DNA from: an uncultured Lachnospiraceae bacterium
GTDB lineage: Bacteria; Bacillota; Clostridia; Lachnospirales; Lachnospiraceae
Assembly (NCBI GenBank): GCA_910576895.1
Contig: CAJTJZ010000004.1
Location: 37,487-101,486, forward strand
DNA: 64,000 nucleotides
Direction: 5' to 3'
Shown here: piece after piece, positions 53,439 to 61,677 of the stretch
How the letters are laid out: every line of letters begins with the position of its first letter
Position numbering within the stretch: the stretch's first letter is position 1
Program-made: the position numbers and the translations under genes
The notes under the pieces: model-generated
Seen by the model: only the letters and a program-made list of their open reading frames with translations
The model's database searches: none
What the model was told of the DNA's origin: nothing

Positions 53439-53467
53439 ATAATATAATAGTAATACAATAAATACAA
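53439..53467 (-). promoter_or_regulatory. Promoter of the arabinanase gene
   Basis: Minus strand: TTGTAT (53467-53462), 17-bp spacer, TATTAT (53444-53439). Confidence 0.55.
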
Positions 53468-53566
53468 ATATAAACTACTATATCATAATTGTGCAAATGT
53501 TACAAGAGTGAAGCAAAATTTAGGTAATAATTTAGCAAATAACATATTGTAATTTGAGAGGATATT

Positions 53567-55333
53567 TTAAAGAAATTGTGCCATCGTAAGTTTATAATAA
53601 GCACCTTGCTTTTTTAATAGTTCTTCATGGCTTCCTTGTTCTTCAATAATACCATGATTAATAACAAAGATTCTATCTGCTTTTTGAATCGTAGATAGTC
53701 TATGGGCAATAATAAAGCTTGTTCTTCCTTTTAAAAGGGATTCTATTCCTTTTTGTACTAGAAGTTCTGTTTGTGTATCAATACTAGAAGTTGCTTCATC
53801 TAAAATCAGAATTTTTGGCTGTGATACCATTGTTCTTGCAAAGGCAAGAAGTTGTTTTTGTCCAATGGAAAGTCCACCGCCTCGTTCTTTTAATTCAGTA
53901 TCATAACCATTTTCTAGTTTCATAATAAACTCATGTGCATGAACAGCCTTTGCTGCTTCGATAATTTCTTCATCGGTAGCATTTAATTTTCCATAGCGAA
54001 TATTATCTTTTACTGTTCCAGAAAATAAGAAATTATCTTGTGTCATAATTCCCATTTGACTGCGTAGGCTTTCTATAGAAACTTTTTTTATATCAAATCC
54101 ATCTACAGTAACTGTACCATCTTGAATATCATAAAAGCGGCTGATAAGGTTTACAATCGTTGTTTTTCCTGCTCCTGTTGCACCTACAAATGCAATTGTT
54201 TCTCCAGCATGAATATGGAATGAAATATCATGCAGAACTTTTGTATTATCATCATAGGAAAAAGATACATGCTGAAAAACAACTTCTCCACGAATGGGAG
54301 GTAATGTACCAACATTTTTTTCATCAAAAATTTCAGGTTTTGTATCAAGAATTTCAAAAATGCGTTCTGCTCCGGCAATATTTGTAATAATTTGATTATA
54401 AAAATTACTTAAATTGGAAATAGGATCCCAAAACATAGTAAGATAAAGACCAAAGGAAACTAAAGTACCAATGGATACTTTATCAATCCCAATGATTTGA
54501 ATAGCAATAAGATAAAGCATCATTTTTCCAATACCTTCACAAATTTCAATAATAGAGAATCCATCATTAAGCCTTACTGCTGCCATAAAAGAATCTCTAT
54601 GCTGCTTTGCCAAAGACTGAAAAGAATCCAAGGTTTCATTTTCTGCTGCAAAGCTTTTTATAATTTTAATACCAGATAAGTCCTCATGTACAAAGGCATT
54701 GAGATTAGAACTTTTTTTGCGATGAATTTGCCAACGTTTATGAGAAAATGTCTGAATAAACCATATCCCAAGGATCATAAATGGAAGGCTTGATAGAGAA
54801 GCAAGTGCCAAAATAGGATGTTTCCATATCATAATGCCAACAACAGAACAGATAGTAATAAAATCAGGGATTAAGGTAGTAACACTATTGCTTAAAACAT
54901 CTTTTAAAGAGTTGACATCTCCAATAATACGTGCAAGAATTTTTCCTGTTGGACGGCTGTCAAAAAAGTGAAAATCAAGTGTTTGAATATGAGTATAAAG
55001 TTCATTTCTAATTTCTAGAAGTACAGTATTAGAAATTTTTGCCATAAGAAACATTCTAATTTTAACTAAAATAATAAAAATCACATTGATAAAAACACCA
55101 AAGACAGCAAGTCTTATCAGGCCTTCTATATCAGAACTTGCAATATAAGTATCAATTGCAGTTTCAATAATTAAAGGGTTGATTAATGTAATCGCAACAC
55201 AAATCCCCATAATAAAAAGAACAAGGATAATTTCTGCTTTATAGGCAAGCAGATAGGAAAACAGCCGAAGAAGCGTTGTCATTTTTCCCGCTGCTTCCAT
55301 ATTTTCATCTTGTTTATAGGATTGAAATGCCAT
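53567..55333 (-). CDS. ABC exporter half-transporter, second subunit
   Basis: 588 residues from the ATG at 55333, which is preceded by CAGGAGGAAGC; an in-frame ATG at 55363 lies upstream of that site. Six-helix membrane domain (about 30-310), then ATPase with Walker A GATGAGKTT, signature LSIGQKQ, and Walker B ILILDEATSSID with a Glu (the canonical active site). The signature has Ile in place of the second Gly. It forms a heterodimer with the overlapping upstream gene. It is similar in layout to YfiB/YfiC or BmrC/BmrD-like multidrug exporters. Confidence 0.93.
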   Translation of the reverse strand: MAFQSYKQDENMEAAGKMTTLLRLFSYLLAYKAEIILVLFIMGICVAITLINPLIIETAIDTYIASSDIEGLIRLAVFGVFINVIFIILVKIRMFLMAKISNTVLLEIRNELYTHIQTLDFHFFDSRPTGKILARIIGDVNSLKDVLSNSVTTLIPDFITICSVVGIMIWKHPILALASLSSLPFMILGIWFIQTFSHKRWQIHRKKSSNLNAFVHEDLSGIKIIKSFAAENETLDSFQSLAKQHRDSFMAAVRLNDGFSIIEICEGIGKMMLYLIAIQIIGIDKVSIGTLVSFGLYLTMFWDPISNLSNFYNQIITNIAGAERIFEILDTKPEIFDEKNVGTLPPIRGEVVFQHVSFSYDDNTKVLHDISFHIHAGETIAFVGATGAGKTTIVNLISRFYDIQDGTVTVDGFDIKKVSIESLRSQMGIMTQDNFLFSGTVKDNIRYGKLNATDEEIIEAAKAVHAHEFIMKLENGYDTELKERGGGLSIGQKQLLAFARTMVSQPKILILDEATSSIDTQTELLVQKGIESLLKGRTSFIIAHRLSTIQKADRIFVINHGIIEEQGSHEELLKKQGAYYKLTMAQFL

Positions 55334-57089
55334 AAGCTTCCTCCTGTAGTTTTGGCTCTCCATATTGAGAAAGATAGGTTTGATAATAATATCCTTTTTT
55401 TGCCATTAATGTTTCATGTGTTCCACGTTCTGTAATTTCTCCATTTGTAAGGATAATAATTTCATCTGCATGTCGTACAGAAGAGATACGATGTGCAATA
55501 ATAATTTTTGTTGTATTTGATAGAGTCTGCAATGTTTTTTGAATTTCTTTTTCTGTTTCCATATCAAGAGCAGAAGTAGAATCATCTAAAACAAGAATAG
55601 GTGCTTTTTTTGCTAACGCTCTAGCGAGGCTAATTCGTTGTTTTTGTCCGCCAGAAAGGCCAACGCCACGTTCTCCAATGACAGTATCATAGCCTTCTTC
55701 CATTCGTTCAATAAAATCGGAAGCTTGTGCCTTATAAGCAGATTCTTTTACTGTTTCTAGTTTTGTTTCTGACTTTTTACCAAGAACAATATTTTCTGCA
55801 ATCGTATCGGAAAAGAGAAAAACATCTTGCATAACAACAGCAATATTTTTACGTAAATCTTTTAGAGAAAGGGTACGAATATCATTGTCATCAAGAAAAA
55901 TTGTTCCATGATCTGCTTCATAAAAACGCTCTAAAAGATGAATTATACTTGTTTTTCCAGAGCCAGTCGCTCCCATAATACCAAGTGTTTTTCCAGCATC
56001 AATCTGAAAACTGATATCTTTTAAAATAGGAATTTTTTCTTTTTTTTGTGATGGATTTCCTCGCATAGAAGAAAAACTAATATGTTCAAATTTTATATTG
56101 CCATAAACTTTCTTTATAGGAATTGGATGTTTCGGTGGTTTTATGGATGGGGTATGACGATAAATTTCTTTTAACTTTTTATTGGAAGCAAGTGCAGAAG
56201 AAAAATCATTTGCTAACCAGCCAATCATTTCCATAGGCCAGACAATATTGGTGGAATATTGAGTAAATGCACTTAAATCACCAATTGTCATACTGTCATC
56301 AATAACAAAAAATCCGCCAAGCAAAATAGTGAGAATTGGTAGAAGTTTTGTAATAAATTGGAACAAGGGATAATAACGAACAAACACTTGTGACTGCTGC
56401 ATATTTAAGTCATAGTAATGTTTATTATGGGAAAAAAATTTATTGATTTCATATTTTTCCCTAGCAAATGCTTTTACCGTTCGTACTCCAGCAAGATTTT
56501 CTTCTGCAACTTTATTTAATAATGTATTTTCATCACTGATTTCTCCATAAATTTTATCAAGTTTTCGTTCCATAATAATGGCAAGGATTCCAGCAAAGGG
56601 AATAATAATGGCAGGCAGTAATGCTAGTTTTGCATGAAGCTTAAACATACAGATAAGAATAGTGGAAGTATGTAAAATTACTTCTATGATTAGCATTCCA
56701 ATATAATTAAGTGCATTCCAGATATGATCCACATCATCTTTAATACGTGCCATAAGTTCTCCTGTATTATTATGATCAAAAAAATCCATGGAAAGACTCT
56801 GGATATGATGAAATAAATCTGTTCGAATAGTACGGCTGATTTTGGAACTAACAAAATCAAAAAAATATTCTTTTATATATTGAAAAAGAAATCGTCCAAT
56901 TCCAATCATAAGAATACCAATTAAATATCTAGTAAGCAGTTCCATTTTTCCATCCATTACAACATCGTCAATAATTCTTTTGGTAAGTTGCGGAGAAAGC
57001 ATATCCAGAGAAACGCCGAAAATCATCGCAACAATTCCAATCAGATATAAAAATTTATTTTCAAAGATATAAGTGGAAAGTTTTTTCAT
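55314..57089 (-). CDS. ABC exporter half-transporter, first subunit
   Basis: 591 residues. Membrane domain of six helices (about 12-310), then ATPase: Walker A GATGSGKTS, signature LSGGQKQR and Walker B ILVLDDSTSALD. The residue after Walker B is Asp (DDSTS) instead of Glu, marking the degenerate catalytic site of heterodimeric exporters; the partner keeps Glu. Its stop overlaps the partner's start by 20 bp. ATG after AAAAGGAG. A perfect consensus promoter reads into it. No MarR gene lies upstream, although many such pairs have one. Confidence 0.93.
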   Translation of the reverse strand: MKKLSTYIFENKFLYLIGIVAMIFGVSLDMLSPQLTKRIIDDVVMDGKMELLTRYLIGILMIGIGRFLFQYIKEYFFDFVSSKISRTIRTDLFHHIQSLSMDFFDHNNTGELMARIKDDVDHIWNALNYIGMLIIEVILHTSTILICMFKLHAKLALLPAIIIPFAGILAIIMERKLDKIYGEISDENTLLNKVAEENLAGVRTVKAFAREKYEINKFFSHNKHYYDLNMQQSQVFVRYYPLFQFITKLLPILTILLGGFFVIDDSMTIGDLSAFTQYSTNIVWPMEMIGWLANDFSSALASNKKLKEIYRHTPSIKPPKHPIPIKKVYGNIKFEHISFSSMRGNPSQKKEKIPILKDISFQIDAGKTLGIMGATGSGKTSIIHLLERFYEADHGTIFLDDNDIRTLSLKDLRKNIAVVMQDVFLFSDTIAENIVLGKKSETKLETVKESAYKAQASDFIERMEEGYDTVIGERGVGLSGGQKQRISLARALAKKAPILVLDDSTSALDMETEKEIQKTLQTLSNTTKIIIAHRISSVRHADEIIILTNGEITERGTHETLMAKKGYYYQTYLSQYGEPKLQEEAYGISIL

Positions 57090-57127
57090 AATTTCTCCTT
57101 TTGCTTTTTTTATTTCATAGTTTTGAA

Positions 57128-57156
57128 ATTATAACATAGGAAATATTTGATGTCAA
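57128..57156 (-). promoter_or_regulatory. Consensus promoter of the ABC exporter operon
   Basis: Minus strand: TTGACA (57156-57151), 17-bp spacer, TATAAT (57133-57128): a perfect sigma-A consensus. Confidence 0.85.
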
Positions 57157-57167
57157 AGCTTGTAATA

Positions 57168-57197
57168 CAACTATTAGTATAACAACTGTTAGTATAA
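57168..57197. repeat. Tandem 15-bp repeat upstream of the ABC promoter
   Basis: CAACTATTAGTATAA (57168-57182) and CAACTGTTAGTATAA (57183-57197), 14 of 15 identical and head to tail. The pair begins 12 bp upstream of the -35 and may bind a regulator of the exporter. Confidence 0.6.
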
Positions 57198-57268
57198 AAA
57201 TGAATTTTGAAGTATTCATAGAAAAAGAAATAATAATAGTAAGAGAATAGAAAGAAACGAAATAAAGC

Positions 57269-57297
57269 TTGAAGAAATGCGTAAGATCCTTTATAAT
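57269..57297 (+). promoter_or_regulatory. Promoter of the 57.4 kb operon
   Basis: TTGAAG (57269-57274), 17-bp spacer, TATAAT (57292-57297), 66 bp before the small-protein gene. Confidence 0.65.
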
Positions 57298-57362
57298 GAT
57301 TGATATCATGATTTCTAATAGAAAAAATATAATGGAAAAATCAAACAGAAAGGAGAAAAGAA

Positions 57363-57758
57363 ATGGCAGATATCAATAGATTAGAAGAGGTATATACTGA
57401 CATGGAAGAATTAAATGAGGAACAGCTTCGACAAGTTATGCTTCGTGCAGAAGAATTGATTATGAAGCTGACAAAGAAAACAAAAGCAAGTTATGAAGAT
57501 GAATTTATTGATTTGATGTTGGAATGTGGGCTGGATTTGTTAAATGCTAGAACAAGCTTAATTGATTTTAGAGCAGTAGCTACTGCTTATTTACAATCGG
57601 AAACGGTATATTTAGAGGATTTAGAATATGCAATTGAAGTAGTTCTTCGTAAAAATGGTTATATGCCAAGTAAAGAGGCAAAACAGTTAGTTAAAAAATT
57701 TGTTAAAAAGACCTTTGGACAGAATATTCCATCTATGATTGGTTCTATGATTATATAA
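57363..57758 (+). CDS. Conserved-looking hypothetical protein, 131 residues
   Basis: 131 residues, soluble and all-helical. The first 30 residues are acidic and look coiled-coil (LEEVYTDMEELNEEQLRQVM). Later YEDEFIDLMLECGLDLLNARTSL and a basic C-terminal half (SKEAKQLVKKFVKKTFGQNIPS). There is no signal peptide or known motif, and I recognise no family. AAAGGAGAAAAGAA precedes the ATG. It is the first gene of a run leading to the HtrA-like protein. Confidence 0.75.
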   Translation: MADINRLEEVYTDMEELNEEQLRQVMLRAEELIMKLTKKTKASYEDEFIDLMLECGLDLLNARTSLIDFRAVATAYLQSETVYLEDLEYAIEVVLRKNGYMPSKEAKQLVKKFVKKTFGQNIPSMIGSMII

Positions 57759-57841
57759 GTGAGATTGTGATAAGAATAAAAATATCCATGGTTTTAACTT
57801 GGAAAGAAAAATTGTATTTTTTATTATGGGGAAGTGGATCT

Positions 57842-59134
57842 ATGGAATCTATGGGACAAGGAGAAGAAAGTCGCCCATTTGTGAAAGAACATATTGTTCC
57901 ATCAAAGAAAAGACTACAAAGAGAGTTTTTAAAATCACTTGGGAGAATGTTTTTATATGGTGCTGTTTTTGGGATTGCAGCAGGGTTATTTTTAATTATG
58001 ACAAAAAATTTTTTTGAAAAGGGAAAGGAGTCTAAAGAAAAACAAAGTAGTCTTAGTGCGATTGTAAAAGATAAAGAGTTTATTACAGATAAAATAGATA
58101 GCATAAAAACAGATTTGCAAAACGAGGAAGAAAAATCTTTATCAAATCAGAAGAAAAAAGAAACAGCAGATCAAAGAAAAAAAAGTTCTATACAAGAAGC
58201 TTACGATAAAAAAATAAAAGAAATCAATCAGTCTATTATTTCTGTCTTGTCAAAAACACAGTGGACAGAAGGCACGAAAACTACAGGTATGATCTGTTTT
58301 GGTGCAGCAGTTGCAAGAGATCAAGAACATTTCTATTTTTTAGTACCATATTATTTATTACCAACAGAAAAAGAAGAATTACAAGCAGAATTTTTTGATG
58401 GCTGTGTTTGTAAAGCGGAATTTACAGGAAAGGATGAAGATGCTAATATTGCTATTATTAGTGTAAAAATAGAGGAGATTCCAGAAAATTTTCAAAAGAA
58501 GATAGAAGTGATTAAATTGGGAGAATCTAGTCAAATGCAGACAGGAAGTAATATTTTATTGCTTGGATGCCCCAATGGATCGATTTATTCCGCCGATATT
58601 GGAATTGTTTCAGGAAGTCCAGAAAAAAAATACATTATGGATTATTGTCTAGATTTATATCCTACCAATATAGTTAAAAATGAAAGTGGTTCTGGTATTG
58701 TAGTTAGCACAGATGGAAAGCTGCTTGGTATGATGACAAATACGAATGGAACGATATTTGGGAAAAATATGGTGGCGTTTTCTGGAATTTCTAGTTTAAA
58801 TCGTATTATTTCTAAAATAATAAGTGGAAAACCAATGATTTATTGTGGGATTCGGGCAGAAGATATTCCACAAAAGAAACGTGTGGATATGGGAATTACA
58901 AATGGAATTTATGTGGTAGAAACAAAACCAGATTCTCCGGCAGATAGAGCTGGCATTCGTACAGGAGATATTATAAAAAAAGTTGGAGAAGAAGAAATTA
59001 CTTCTGTTATGGATTTTTATACAGAAATTTCTGGATATAAAAAAGATGATGTAATTAATGTTCATGCAGTTCGGATATCAGGTAAAAAAAAGAAGGAAAA
59101 TAAATTTATTGTGCGGTTAAGGGAAAAAGAGTGA
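57842..59134 (+). CDS. HtrA/S1C-like membrane protein with PDZ, probably inactive
   Basis: About 430 residues from the ATG at 57842 (GGGGAAGTGG upstream); an in-frame GTG at 57767 would add 25. One membrane helix (about 40-58) is followed by a K/E/S-rich linker, a trypsin-like domain (about 150-330) and a C-terminal PDZ domain (about 335-430: DIPQKKRVDMGITNGIYVVE, PADRAGIRTGDII). The Ser position survives in NESGSGIVV in place of the usual GNSGGP, and the Asp region reads DANIAII. No His stands where the THVV motif should be (FLVPYYLLPTEKEE). It is therefore probably a binding or sensing pseudoprotease. Catalytic loss is an inference from motif reading. Confidence 0.8.
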   Translation: MESMGQGEESRPFVKEHIVPSKKRLQREFLKSLGRMFLYGAVFGIAAGLFLIMTKNFFEKGKESKEKQSSLSAIVKDKEFITDKIDSIKTDLQNEEEKSLSNQKKKETADQRKKSSIQEAYDKKIKEINQSIISVLSKTQWTEGTKTTGMICFGAAVARDQEHFYFLVPYYLLPTEKEELQAEFFDGCVCKAEFTGKDEDANIAIISVKIEEIPENFQKKIEVIKLGESSQMQTGSNILLLGCPNGSIYSADIGIVSGSPEKKYIMDYCLDLYPTNIVKNESGSGIVVSTDGKLLGMMTNTNGTIFGKNMVAFSGISSLNRIISKIISGKPMIYCGIRAEDIPQKKRVDMGITNGIYVVETKPDSPADRAGIRTGDIIKKVGEEEITSVMDFYTEISGYKKDDVINVHAVRISGKKKKENKFIVRLREKE

Positions 59135-59187
59135 AAATTATAAAAAATAAAATATCATAGTCGTAAAAGCGGCAGATTGGAGAAGGA

Positions 59188-60135
59188 ATGAGATATTTAA
59201 AAGATATTCATGAAGGAGAGACAATTTCAGAAACATATTTATGCAAAAAAAAGCAAGCGTTAAAAACAAAAACAGGAAAAAGCTATTATTCCTTGCTTTT
59301 ACAAGATAAGACAGGAACAATCGATGCAAAGATTTGGGATTTATCTTCTGGTATTAATAATTTTGAGGAGCTTGATTATGTTCATGTAGAGGCAATGATA
59401 ACAAGTTTTCAAGGAGCATTGCAAATGAATATCCGTAGATTATGGCTTAGTCAGGAAGGGGAATATGATCCTGCTGATTTTCTGCCAGTATCTGAACAAA
59501 ATATTAATGAGATGTATCAGGAACTTTTAAATATTATTCATACCATAACACAACCTTATTATAAACGATTACTAGAATTATTTTTTATAGAAGATAAAAA
59601 AATAGCGATAGTATTTAAAAAACATTCTGCAGCAAAAAGTGTTCATCATGGATTTGTTGGAGGACTTTTGGAACATACCTTATCTGTAACAAAGTTATGT
59701 ATATTTTTTGCACAGCAATATACCATATTAAATCGAGATCTTCTACTGACGGCTGCAATCCTTCACGATATTGGAAAATTAAGGGAATTATCTTTTTTTC
59801 CTGCAAATGATTATACAGATGAGGGAAAACTTTTAGGACATATTTATATTGGTGCAGAATGGATTCATGAAAAAGCAAAGGAAATTTCAGGATTTCCAGA
59901 AAAACTTTTAAATGAGTTAAAGCATTGTATTTTAGCACATCATGGAGAATTGGAATTTGGCTCTCCAAAAAAACCAGAGCTTATAGAAGCGTTTGCCTTA
60001 AATTTTGCAGATAATATGGATGCAAAAATGGAAACATTAAAAGAGTTGTTTTGTGCAAATCCTGATAATTATGGCTGGCTGGGATATCAAAAACTTTTAG
60101 AAGCTGATATTAGAAGATCAAGTGGAGGAAAATAA
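59188..60135 (+). CDS. yhaM: 3'-5' exoribonuclease YhaM
   Basis: 315 residues. An N-terminal OB fold (about 10-90) binds RNA. The HD domain (about 155-290) starts with HHGFVGGLLEHTLSV and has the HD pair in AAILHDIGKLREL and further ligands in HCILAHHGELEFG. This is YhaM, an RNase acting with PNPase-type enzymes in turnover. ATG after TTGGAGAAGG. The stop codon is followed at once by a short relic of the rlmD gene, before the AlbA_2 gene. Confidence 0.93.
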   Translation: MRYLKDIHEGETISETYLCKKKQALKTKTGKSYYSLLLQDKTGTIDAKIWDLSSGINNFEELDYVHVEAMITSFQGALQMNIRRLWLSQEGEYDPADFLPVSEQNINEMYQELLNIIHTITQPYYKRLLELFFIEDKKIAIVFKKHSAAKSVHHGFVGGLLEHTLSVTKLCIFFAQQYTILNRDLLLTAAILHDIGKLRELSFFPANDYTDEGKLLGHIYIGAEWIHEKAKEISGFPEKLLNELKHCILAHHGELEFGSPKKPELIEAFALNFADNMDAKMETLKELFCANPDNYGWLGYQKLLEADIRRSSGGK

Positions 60136-60195
60136 TTATAAAAATCAAAGTGATAAGAGCAAAAAAAGTTTTGCATATAGTAAATGGATAAATTT
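60136..60195 (+). pseudogene. Relic of rlmD 5' region
   Basis: Directly after the yhaM stop, two 18-base blocks (60139-60156 and 60161-60178) match 61811-61828 and 61834-61851 in the rlmD gene exactly, in the same order with one base less between or within them. The copy corresponds to the rlmD segment IKVIKVKKSFAYGK but is frameshifted and has a stop. The rest of the copy is gone. It suggests a duplication associated with arrival of the intervening gene. Confidence 0.7.
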
Positions 60196-60234
60196 TTCCT
60201 GTGAATTTATATTATAGTGGAAAAGGTGACAAGA

Positions 60235-61605
60235 TTGGCATTAATAAATATTGGTTCTGAAACGGAACAAATTGAATATAAAAAAAGTATTGGTGAGTTA
60301 AAAGAGGCTATATTTTCTATTGTGGCCATTTTGAACAAGCATCAGAAAGGCGAGTTGTATTTTGGTGTGAAAAATGATGGAACAGTAATTGGACAGGAAA
60401 TCAATGATGAATCTTTGCGAAAAGTAAGTCAGGCAATTGGAAATCATATTAAACCTGCTATTTATCCAGAAATAAAAATACAACAATTTGGTGATAGAAA
60501 GACAATTTTAGTACATTTTAAAGGCAATAGATGCCCCTATCTTGCTTATAATGTTCCAAGAATAAGAGTAGCAGATGAAGATCTTGTTATGGATCAGGAT
60601 ACTTATGATGCTATGATACGAAAACGTGATAATATTGATTATGCATGGGAGAAAAGAGTATCTAAATACAAAATTAGTGATATAAACAAAGATGCTTTTT
60701 CAGAATATTTAAGGAGAGCAAAAGAAGCTGGGCGAATTGATTTTGAAGACATAGATGTAAAAGTCGTTTTAGATAAACTGGAATTGATAGAGGGAGATTA
60801 TCTTTTAAATGCAGGTGCTGCACTTTTTTGTGATTGTGGTATTATCAATGAATTACAGATTGCAAAGTTTGCGTCTGACGAACGCTTGACATTTACTGAT
60901 ATACGTAGATATAGTGGTTCTGTTATGGAATTAAAAAAAAAAGCAGAACAGTATATTATTGATGCTATGGATTGGCGTGTCGAGTTTGGAAATTTGACCA
61001 GAAAAGAAATACCAGAAATTCCATTAGATGCGATCAGAGAGGCAATTACAAATTCTTTTGGACATAGAATGTTTGATAGTGGGCAGAGTAATGAAATTGC
61101 AATTTTTAAAAATAGAATTGAAATTTATAATCCGGGTGCTTTTCCAGTAAATAAAACACCAGAAAGTTATGTAGTGGGAAATCAAAGACCAATTCGTAGA
61201 AATCCTCTAATTACTCGTACATTATATTATTCTAAAGATATGGAGAGTTTTGCAACAGGATTAAAGCGTATTAAAAATGCTTGTAATAAAGCAGGATGTA
61301 GAGTGGAATTTAAAACACTAGAGGATGCTTTTATTGTTGTATTTTATCGGTATGTTACTCAAAATTTGAGCGATACCGCTCAAAAAACCGCTCAAAAAAT
61401 CATTCAAAAAGAAGAAAGAATTAATGCACTGCTTCAATATTGCAAAGAACCAAAGAACAGAAAAGAGATGATGGAATTTCTTGGTATAAAACATAGAACT
61501 ACTTTCAGAAGTGACTACCTGAATCCATTATTGAATGATGGAAAAATTGCAATGACATTGCCTGATAAGCCACGAAGCAAGAATCAAAAATTTTATTCTA
61601 TTTAA
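60235..61605 (+). CDS. AlbA_2/Schlafen-type ATP-binding transcriptional regulator
   Basis: About 456 residues. The start is uncertain: TTG at 60235 has AAAGGTGA just before it, while GTG at 60217 lacks a site and overlaps a TATAGT. The AlbA_2 domain (about 8-125) contains EQIEYKKSIGELKEAIFSIVAILNKH and GELYFGVKNDGTVIG. Next comes a helical region, then an HATPase-like fold (ALREAITNSFGHRM pattern: IREAITNSFGHRMFD). Three four-residue repeats (TAQK, TAQK, IIQK) are followed by a winged helix near the end (KNRKEMMEFLGIKHRTTFR). Such proteins are DNA-binding, often mobile or defence-associated. The gene lies between yhaM and rlmD, apparently inserted. Confidence 0.82.
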   Translation: MALINIGSETEQIEYKKSIGELKEAIFSIVAILNKHQKGELYFGVKNDGTVIGQEINDESLRKVSQAIGNHIKPAIYPEIKIQQFGDRKTILVHFKGNRCPYLAYNVPRIRVADEDLVMDQDTYDAMIRKRDNIDYAWEKRVSKYKISDINKDAFSEYLRRAKEAGRIDFEDIDVKVVLDKLELIEGDYLLNAGAALFCDCGIINELQIAKFASDERLTFTDIRRYSGSVMELKKKAEQYIIDAMDWRVEFGNLTRKEIPEIPLDAIREAITNSFGHRMFDSGQSNEIAIFKNRIEIYNPGAFPVNKTPESYVVGNQRPIRRNPLITRTLYYSKDMESFATGLKRIKNACNKAGCRVEFKTLEDAFIVVFYRYVTQNLSDTAQKTAQKIIQKEERINALLQYCKEPKNRKEMMEFLGIKHRTTFRSDYLNPLLNDGKIAMTLPDKPRSKNQKFYSI

Positions 61606-61677
61606 CTTTTACAAAATAACGAATTTGTAATTTATAACGATAGAAATAATGTCAAAAAAGGAAAGGGAATATAGGAA

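Noticed and set aside
57751..58104. 117-codon minus-strand frame
   Set aside because: Antisense to the HtrA-like gene, with no start site.
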